Assembly: GCA_017999235.1 (NCBI GenBank)
Contig: JAGOBN010000002.1
Coordinates: forward strand, 1 to 37,971
Reading direction: 5' to 3'
DNA length: 37,971 bases
From: Anaerolineales bacterium
GTDB lineage: Bacteria; Chloroflexota; Anaerolineae; Anaerolineales; UBA6663
Shown here: in pieces, positions 33,152 through 37,971 of the stretch
Layout: each line of letters opens with the position of its first letter
Position numbering within the stretch: the first letter of the stretch is position 1
Notes under the pieces: generated by a model
What the model saw: only the letters and a program-made list of their open reading frames with translations
Told to the model about the DNA's origin: nothing
Database searches by the model: none
Program-made: the position numbers and the translations under genes

Positions 33152-33451
33152 ATGCCGCGCCCACCCCGCCCGCTGCGCGCCCCGGTCGCCCGCCCGCAAG
33201 CCGTCGCGCTGGGCTACAACCCGGACCACGATGACGCGCCGCGCGTCCTGGCCTCCGGCCAGGGCCGCATCGCCGAACAGATCCTGGCCGCCGCGCGCGA
33301 AAACAACATCCCAATCCGGGAAGACCCGGTGCTAGCCGCCGCGCTGGCGACGATTGAACTGGATGCCGTGATCCCGCCCGAGCTGTACGCCGTGGTCGCC
33401 GAGGTCTTGGCCTACGTGTATCGCGTCCAGAAGCGCTCGACGGCGCGCTGA
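33152..33451 (+). CDS. FlhB-like cytoplasmic-domain protein (YlqH/FlhX type)
   Basis: The protein has 99 residues. AVALGYNPDHDDAPRVLASG, then IAEQILAAARENNIPIREDP and IPPELYAVVAEVLAYVYRVQ match the part of FlhB after its cleavage site. The transmembrane region and NPTH cleavage site are absent, as in FlhX/YlqH proteins. Such proteins can supplement the FlhB export switch. The ATG is 1 bp after the preceding stop. It is the last gene of the plus-strand operon. Confidence 0.88.
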   Translation: MPRPPRPLRAPVARPQAVALGYNPDHDDAPRVLASGQGRIAEQILAAARENNIPIREDPVLAAALATIELDAVIPPELYAVVAEVLAYVYRVQKRSTAR

Positions 33452-33505
33452 CAACCCGCCCGGCTGATCGTCCCATCCGCCCTGGCGCGCCGCCGCCGGG
33501 AATCA

Positions 33506-33535
33506 AAAACTCCCGCGCCTGAGCGCGGGAGTTTT
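33506..33535. terminator. Bidirectional terminator between convergent operons
   Basis: AAAACTCCCGCGC (33506-33518), loop CTGA, GCGCGGGAGTTTT (33523-33535) form a perfect 13-bp stem with terminal T-runs on both strands. It lies 54 bp past the FlhB-like gene and 21 bp past the minus-strand response regulator gene. Confidence 0.9.
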
Positions 33536-33556
33536 CATCAGCGTGGCCGGCCGCCG

Positions 33557-34789
33557 TCAAACGTGAACGTACACCCGGCCTTGAATGGGATCCGCCCGGT
33601 TGAAGTTCCGGATTTTGTCCAGCGTCGGCCGGTCCACTTCTTTGCCGCTGGTCGCCAGCAACAAGCCGCGGCCGGTGTATAAGTCGCGGGTCAGCACCAT
33701 GCCTTCGCGCAGTTCCGCCGGGTCCACCCGCATTTCCGTGCCGGATTGCGCCGCAACGCGCCGCTCATCCAGGTAGCGGATAAACTCGCGCACCAGGCGC
33801 GGATCGAAGCGGTGGCCTTCGCCCTGGAGCAGCACTCGGCGTTCGCCGCCGTATTTCTCGTACGCGTCCACCAGCGCGATGATGCGGGCGCCGATGGGGA
33901 TCGACTCGCCGGCCAGACCATCCGGATAACCGCGGCCGTTGTACCATTCCCCCTGATGCCGCACCAGGCGGGCCACAGTCGTCAAACTAGGGATAGTGGA
34001 CAGCAGGGCCGCCCCCAAAAGCGGGCTCTGCTTGATCAGCTCCTGGTCTTCGCGGCTGAGGCTGTAGGTATCTTTATGAAAGACCCGGTCCGGCATGCCG
34101 AGCTTGCCGATATCGTGCAGGCTGGCGGCGAGCTCCACATCGCGCTGTTCGCTCTCGGTCAAGTGCACGGCGTGGGCCAGCCAGCGGGCCGCTTCGGCCA
34201 CCCGCTGCGCGCGGCCGGCCATCGATGAGTTCCGCAGCTCCTGCACCCCGGTCAACAGCCGGATCACGTCCAGGAGGTTTTCTTCCAGCTGCAGGTTCTT
34301 GCCCGCAATCTCAGCCGTGCGTTCAGCCACTTTCTTTTCCAGCGCTTCATTCATCGCGCGCAGCTGGATGGCCTGACTGACGCTGAGTTCGTACAACCGC
34401 CGGTTTTCGCGCAGCAGATCATGATACTGGACGCTCTCGCGCAGCACCGCCCGGAACTCTTCGTTATCCCAGGGCTTCGTCATGTAGCGGTAGACGTGGC
34501 CGCCGTTGATAGCGGCCACCGCGGTGCGCGTGTCCGCGGAAGCCGTCAACATGATGCGGATGGTATCCGGCCACCGCTGCCGCAGACGCTTAAGCACATC
34601 CACGCCGGGCAGATCGGGCAGATTTTGATCCACGATCGCCACCGACACGCGCTCCCGCTCCAGCACACTCAGCGCTTCCTCGGCCGTGGCCGCCGTCAGG
34701 ACCCGGTAGCCTTCGCGCCGGATCAACAGCGTCAATACGACCAGCAAGGCCTCGTCGTCGTCCAGGATCAGGATGGTTGCGTCAGCCAT
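33557..34789 (-). CDS. Response regulator with degenerate HD-GYP domain
   Basis: The protein has 410 residues. The receiver domain (1-~120) has the acidic cluster DDDE (10-13), phospho-acceptor D54 (IVDQNLP), T82 and K105 (TKPW). A helical linker (~125-175) leads to an HD-GYP-like domain with HDIGK (225-229) and RGYPDG (286-291). The histidine normally before the HP motif is S255 (IKQSPLLGA), and the HHE motif is HQGE (H278, Q279, G280), so part of the metal site is missing. It may not cleave c-di-GMP. The start at 34789 follows csrA by 5 bp; an upstream extension to 34930 lies inside csrA and was rejected. Confidence 0.85.
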   Translation of the reverse strand: MADATILILDDDEALLVVLTLLIRREGYRVLTAATAEEALSVLERERVSVAIVDQNLPDLPGVDVLKRLRQRWPDTIRIMLTASADTRTAVAAINGGHVYRYMTKPWDNEEFRAVLRESVQYHDLLRENRRLYELSVSQAIQLRAMNEALEKKVAERTAEIAGKNLQLEENLLDVIRLLTGVQELRNSSMAGRAQRVAEAARWLAHAVHLTESEQRDVELAASLHDIGKLGMPDRVFHKDTYSLSREDQELIKQSPLLGAALLSTIPSLTTVARLVRHQGEWYNGRGYPDGLAGESIPIGARIIALVDAYEKYGGERRVLLQGEGHRFDPRLVREFIRYLDERRVAAQSGTEMRVDPAELREGMVLTRDLYTGRGLLLATSGKEVDRPTLDKIRNFNRADPIQGRVYVHV

Positions 34790-34794
34790 ACGCG

Positions 34795-35085
34795 TTAGTG
34801 ACCGTGCTCGTCGGCGGGCGGCGCGCCGGCCGGGTTGGCGCGCCCCCACAATTGCTTCAGCAGTTCCGGCGCCAGCGCGTCCGCCGGCGGCCGCGCGGCC
34901 GCGCGGTTTTGGGCTTGCACCGCGTCGCACAGCTCCCGGCGCAGGATCGTCACCGACTTCGGCGCCGCAATCCCCAGCCGCACCTTATCGCCGTCCACGC
35001 CCAGCACGGTGATTTCAATCTGCTCGCCCGTGCCAGGCACGGTCAAGACCAAGCCGTCCTCAGGCCGTCGCGTCAGCACGAGCAT
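34795..35085 (-). CDS. csrA: Carbon storage / flagellin translation regulator CsrA
   Basis: The protein has 96 residues. MLVLTRRPEDGLVLTV, then ITVLGVDGDKVRLGIAAPKS and VTILRRELCDAV is the complete CsrA fold (~60 residues); R/E in RREL are the RNA-binding side. An Ala/Pro-rich tail of about 35 residues follows, longer than usual. GAGGTGA precedes the ATG. It overlaps fliW by 26 bp. CsrA should bind the two AUGGA sites in the flagellin leader and be held by FliW. Confidence 0.95.
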   Translation of the reverse strand: MLVLTRRPEDGLVLTVPGTGEQIEITVLGVDGDKVRLGIAAPKSVTILRRELCDAVQAQNRAAARPPADALAPELLKQLWGRANPAGAPPADEHGH

Positions 35086-35515
35086 GGCTCACCTCATTCA
35101 CGGGCGGCTGCGCGGCCACAACATCCAGCACTTGCCTGGCCGAGTAACCGGAAAGCGACAAGATCACCTGGCGGGCCAACCCGGTCGCGGGATTGATCAC
35201 CACCGGACCCAGCAAGTTGGCGGTCAAGAGCGGCGGCTCACGCTGGACGTTAAGGATGATCAGCCATTGCAGATCGCCGCCGGCCTCGGTCTGAAGCGCC
35301 AATTGATCGGCTTCCATCAAGTGCGGGGCGTAGTCGATCTTCACCAGCCAGGGGCTGACGACGGGCAAAGACAGGTTGGGCTCATCCTGGGAGACCAACA
35401 GCGCCATCGGGGCCAGCTCCGGCGGCCGCTCCAGCGTAAAGTGGCGCCACTCAGGGCAGCCCACCAGCCCTTCGGGAAAGAATACGGGGGACGGTGCGGA
35501 TGGTTCAGTCGCCAT
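35060..35515 (-). CDS. fliW: Flagellar assembly factor FliW
   Basis: The protein has 151 residues. FFPEGLVGCPEWRHFTLERP, then LPVVSPWLVKIDYAPHL and LTANLLGPVVINPATGLARQ follow the FliW pattern FPEGLpGf, P-x-L and TxNLxxPixiN. FliW binds either flagellin or CsrA; free flagellin takes FliW away so CsrA can repress its own mRNA target. AGAGGT precedes the ATG. It follows flgL by 14 bp. Confidence 0.93.
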   Translation of the reverse strand: MATEPSAPSPVFFPEGLVGCPEWRHFTLERPPELAPMALLVSQDEPNLSLPVVSPWLVKIDYAPHLMEADQLALQTEAGGDLQWLIILNVQREPPLLTANLLGPVVINPATGLARQVILSLSGYSARQVLDVVAAQPPVNEVSHARADATA

Positions 35516-35529
35516 ACTTACCTCTTAGC

Positions 35530-36432
35530 CTAGCGCAGATAATCGAACAAGCTCTGCGTCACAGATTTGCTGCCCACCTGCAAGACGGTCTGATAGACCG
35601 TTTCCTGGTGTTTCAAGAGCGAGATCGCCTCGGCCATGTTCACGTCTTCTTTGTGGGTCAGCAGGTTCTTGAGCGCGACCTTGGTCTGCTCCAGGCGATC
35701 CATCTCCGTTTGCAGTTGATGCTGGCGGGCGCCATTGGTAGTCCGCGCGTCTTTGACGCCGGTGATTTCAGTATACAAGGTATCGAGCGCCGTTTGGAGG
35801 CCGGCCCGGTTAAAGACCGGCGCCGCCAACTGAGTATAGACGCCGGCCAGCGCATCCAGGAACGGCGTCAAAGCTGTTTCAGGATTGACGTTCACCTGCA
35901 TCGTCTGGCTGGGCGCGATGCTTTGGCGCATCTGCCCGGTGGGCGCGGTGAAGTTTTCAACCACCACCGGCGCCAGCGGATTGGTCGTATCCAGCGTATA
36001 CGGCTGGGTGTTGACCTCAAACCCGGCGAAGATGTACTTGTCCTGGTGCTTGGTGTTGCCGACGTCGACGGCATGCTGGAGGATGCCGGCCACTTCCTGG
36101 GCCAAGGCGTCCCGCTCGGCCACACCCAAAGTGTCGGACAGCCCCGGCAAAGTCAGCGTATGGGCGCGCGTCCCAATCTCCACCAGGTCTTTGAGCGCCA
36201 GTTCGTTGGCGTTCAACCAGTCCCGGGTGACGTAACTGGTGTCGAGGTAGGCCTGGTTGGTGGCCAGGGTCGAGCGCATGCTCAGGGAGGCGACCGCGAC
36301 CGTCGGGTTGTCGGCCGGCGTCTGGATGACCTTGCCCGTCGCCACCCGGGTCTGCAGCTCGCTGAGCTGCTCGAGGCCGTCGCTCATATAGCCAATCGAG
36401 TTTTCGGCCAGCATCCGATTTGTGATTCGCAT
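35530..36432 (-). CDS. flgL: Hook-filament junction protein FlgL
   Basis: The protein has 300 residues. MRITNRMLAENSIGYMSDGL and TRVATGKVIQTPADNPTVAV match the flagellin-like N-terminus of FlgL, while DKYIFAGFEVNTQPY is the FlgL-specific IFxGxxxxxxPF block. The C-terminus (NMAEAISLLKHQETVYQTVL) is the paired helix. AGGAGG lies upstream of the ATG. FlgL joins the hook-associated FlgK to the filament. It is 38 bp from flgK. Confidence 0.93.
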   Translation of the reverse strand: MRITNRMLAENSIGYMSDGLEQLSELQTRVATGKVIQTPADNPTVAVASLSMRSTLATNQAYLDTSYVTRDWLNANELALKDLVEIGTRAHTLTLPGLSDTLGVAERDALAQEVAGILQHAVDVGNTKHQDKYIFAGFEVNTQPYTLDTTNPLAPVVVENFTAPTGQMRQSIAPSQTMQVNVNPETALTPFLDALAGVYTQLAAPVFNRAGLQTALDTLYTEITGVKDARTTNGARQHQLQTEMDRLEQTKVALKNLLTHKEDVNMAEAISLLKHQETVYQTVLQVGSKSVTQSLFDYLR

Positions 36433-36470
36433 TGTCGTCTACCTCCTCAACTGCCGCGCTGACCGTGAGC

Positions 36471-37958
36471 TTACAATCCGACCCGGCCCATGCCGTTGAT
36501 AATCCGGTCCAGCATGTCGTCCATGGTCGTCATCAGGCGGGCCGCGGCGTTATAGGCCCGCTGGGCTTGAGCCAGGTTGGCGGCTTCCTCATCCAGATTA
36601 ACGCCGCCCACCGATTCCCGCTGTTTGTCCAGCGAGTCGGCCACCAGGCCTCGATCCTCCGCGGCCGAGACGGCGTGCCGAACCTCCAGACCCAGCACCC
36701 CCACCAGGGCGGTATAGGACTGGTTCAACGTGGCGGTGTTGCCGTTGGCCACCAGCCGGCTTTGAATATCAAAGATAGCGCGCGCGTTGTTGCCATCGCC
36801 CGGCGCGTTGGCGCTTTGGGCGGCGGCGATGTTCGCCACATCCGCCTTGATCTGGCTGCTGAGCCGCAGGTTGAGCGCCGTAATCGGCGTCACTAAGAAG
36901 CTCGGGTTATTGGCGACGGCCGGCGCCGGGTTGGCGGGCGCCGTCGTGTCGGGCGGCTCAAAGAAGGGGATGCCCGTGGCGGCCCCATTCAGCGCGAAGC
37001 CGGTCACATGCGCCGCGTTCACCTGGGCAAATAAGGTCTGGGCAAAAGTGTCGAGCGCGGTCTGCTGTCCCACCACCACCCGGTCGCGCGCATCCAGCAG
37101 GCCGGCCAGCTCACCGCGGGGCACATTAAACGGCTGGCCATCCTGCCAGCCCAGGCGCGCCAAACGGGCCGGGTCCGTCGCCGTCGGGCCGACATTGGCG
37201 GTCACGGCCAAGGTGGTCGCGCCCATCACCAGCACATGCCCGCCGATGGAGACGATCATTTCGCCGTTGGGCTGCATGTGCGATTCCGCGCCGGCCACTT
37301 CGGAGAGCTGGTCCAGCAGACGATCCCGCTCGTCCAGCAAGTCGTTGGGCTCGTCTCCCACCGCCATCACCCGCGCAATTTCCACATTCAGCGAGGCCAC
37401 GGTCGAAGCCATGGTATTGATGTCTTCCACCCGCTGGCGCACCGCCAAATCCTGATCCGTCCGCAGCGTGCTCAGCGCCGTCGCGCGCCGATTGACCCCG
37501 TCCACCAACGCCTGGCTTCGTTCGACCAAATCCGCGCGCAAGGCCGTGTTGGTGGGATCAGCGCTCACGGACTGCCAGCCCGACCAGAACGCGTCCAGTT
37601 TGGGCAATAAGCCGTCGGTGGTGTTCTCGGCCAAAGCCGCTTCGACTTGCTGCAGCGTATCGCGTTCGGCCTCCCAGCGTTTGGCATCGCCCAACTCACG
37701 GCGGAACCGGCCGTCGAAAAATTCCAGATTGAACCGCTGGACGCGATCCACCATGACGCTGCCGCCATACTGGCCGGGCGTGCTGTCGCGGCGCAGGTTG
37801 GGCGGCGCATACGGCAGGCCGGCCACCAACACCGCTTGCTGCCGACGATAGCCGGGCGTGTTGGCATTGGCGACGTTGTGCTCAATGACCTGCATCACGT
37901 TCTGCTGGCTCAGCACCGCCCGCAGCGCTAAATTGATCCCATAGAATGTCGAAGGCAT
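36471..37958 (-). CDS. flgK: Hook-associated protein FlgK
   Basis: The protein has 495 residues. MPSTFYGINLALRAVLSQQN, then VIEHNVANANTPGYRRQQAV is the FlgK start, followed by LDAFWSGWQSVSADPTNTAL and EPNDLLDERDRLLDQLSEVA, both FlgK family blocks. The C-terminus (VNLDEEAANLAQAQRAYNAA) is the standard ending. GAGGAC lies just upstream of the ATG. The promoter and any flgN/flgM genes are outside the window. First visible gene of the minus-strand operon. Confidence 0.95.
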   Translation of the reverse strand: MPSTFYGINLALRAVLSQQNVMQVIEHNVANANTPGYRRQQAVLVAGLPYAPPNLRRDSTPGQYGGSVMVDRVQRFNLEFFDGRFRRELGDAKRWEAERDTLQQVEAALAENTTDGLLPKLDAFWSGWQSVSADPTNTALRADLVERSQALVDGVNRRATALSTLRTDQDLAVRQRVEDINTMASTVASLNVEIARVMAVGDEPNDLLDERDRLLDQLSEVAGAESHMQPNGEMIVSIGGHVLVMGATTLAVTANVGPTATDPARLARLGWQDGQPFNVPRGELAGLLDARDRVVVGQQTALDTFAQTLFAQVNAAHVTGFALNGAATGIPFFEPPDTTAPANPAPAVANNPSFLVTPITALNLRLSSQIKADVANIAAAQSANAPGDGNNARAIFDIQSRLVANGNTATLNQSYTALVGVLGLEVRHAVSAAEDRGLVADSLDKQRESVGGVNLDEEAANLAQAQRAYNAAARLMTTMDDMLDRIINGMGRVGL

Positions 37959-37971
37959 AGCGTCCTCGTCC

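Noticed and set aside
1..37971. CRISPR arrays, insertion sequences, tRNA or rRNA genes.
   Set aside because: No spaced identical direct repeats of CRISPR type, transposase motifs, terminal inverted repeats or RNA gene signatures were seen. The 11-bp repeats are operator-like and far too short.

Overview
This is a GC-rich bacterial chromosome segment holding a flagellar gene cluster and, directly upstream, a block of glycosyltransferase genes that probably builds and attaches flagellin glycans. The flagellar gene set looks like that of a monoderm. It has FlaG, the FliW/CsrA pair, a short FlgD, the small 'flagellar operon' protein, a YlqG/YlqH-like FliK/FlhB pair and a transglycosylase inside the operon, and no P-ring or L-ring genes are visible. 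GC content, missing Shine-Dalgarno sites at several starts and glycosyltransferases with small helical C-terminal repeats suggest Chloroflexota. That assignment is an inference, not a demonstration.

Layout. Positions 1-3593: a split transketolase pair (first gene cut by the window edge), a class I methyltransferase-like protein and a TIGR00180-like glycosyltransferase. 3835-12473: a 2444-residue protein with six glycosyltransferase-like modules, then a GT2-TPR protein. 12643-16273: a TPR/GT-B-like protein, a related GT-B-like protein and an FGE-sulfatase-fold protein. 16519-20134: flagellin, FliD, FlaG, FliS and a 60-residue FlaG-like peptide. 20265-33451: a long basal-body/hook operon (glycoside-hydrolase-like protein, FlgC, FliE, FliF, FliG, FliH, FliI, FliJ, transglycosylase, FlgB, FliK, FlgD, flagellar operon protein, FlgE, second FliK-like protein, FlhB-like protein). 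On the minus strand from 37958 down to 33557: flgK-flgL-fliW-csrA and a REC/HD-GYP-like response regulator. The two convergent operons meet at a perfect 13-bp terminator hairpin (33506-33535).

Regulation read from the sequence. Three intergenic regions (3633-3698, 12550-12615, 20145-20210) each carry four direct repeats of TTTAC/TTCAC type at an exact 11-bp period. Each is followed at the same distance by a TAnnnT -10 box. This is the architecture of a PhoB/OmpR-family operator, and it links the glycosyltransferase genes to the basal-body operon as one regulon. Flagellin instead has a sigma-28 type promoter (16294-16320). Its leader has a 7-bp hairpin with a UGGA loop and an AUGGAGG Shine-Dalgarno site, the expected layout for CsrA control, and csrA-fliW lie at the other end of the window. 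Other points of interest are a 62-63-residue helical repeat shared by three or four glycosyltransferase proteins, glycosyltransferase modules with lost catalytic motifs, and a clan-A-like glycoside hydrolase that opens the basal-body operon.
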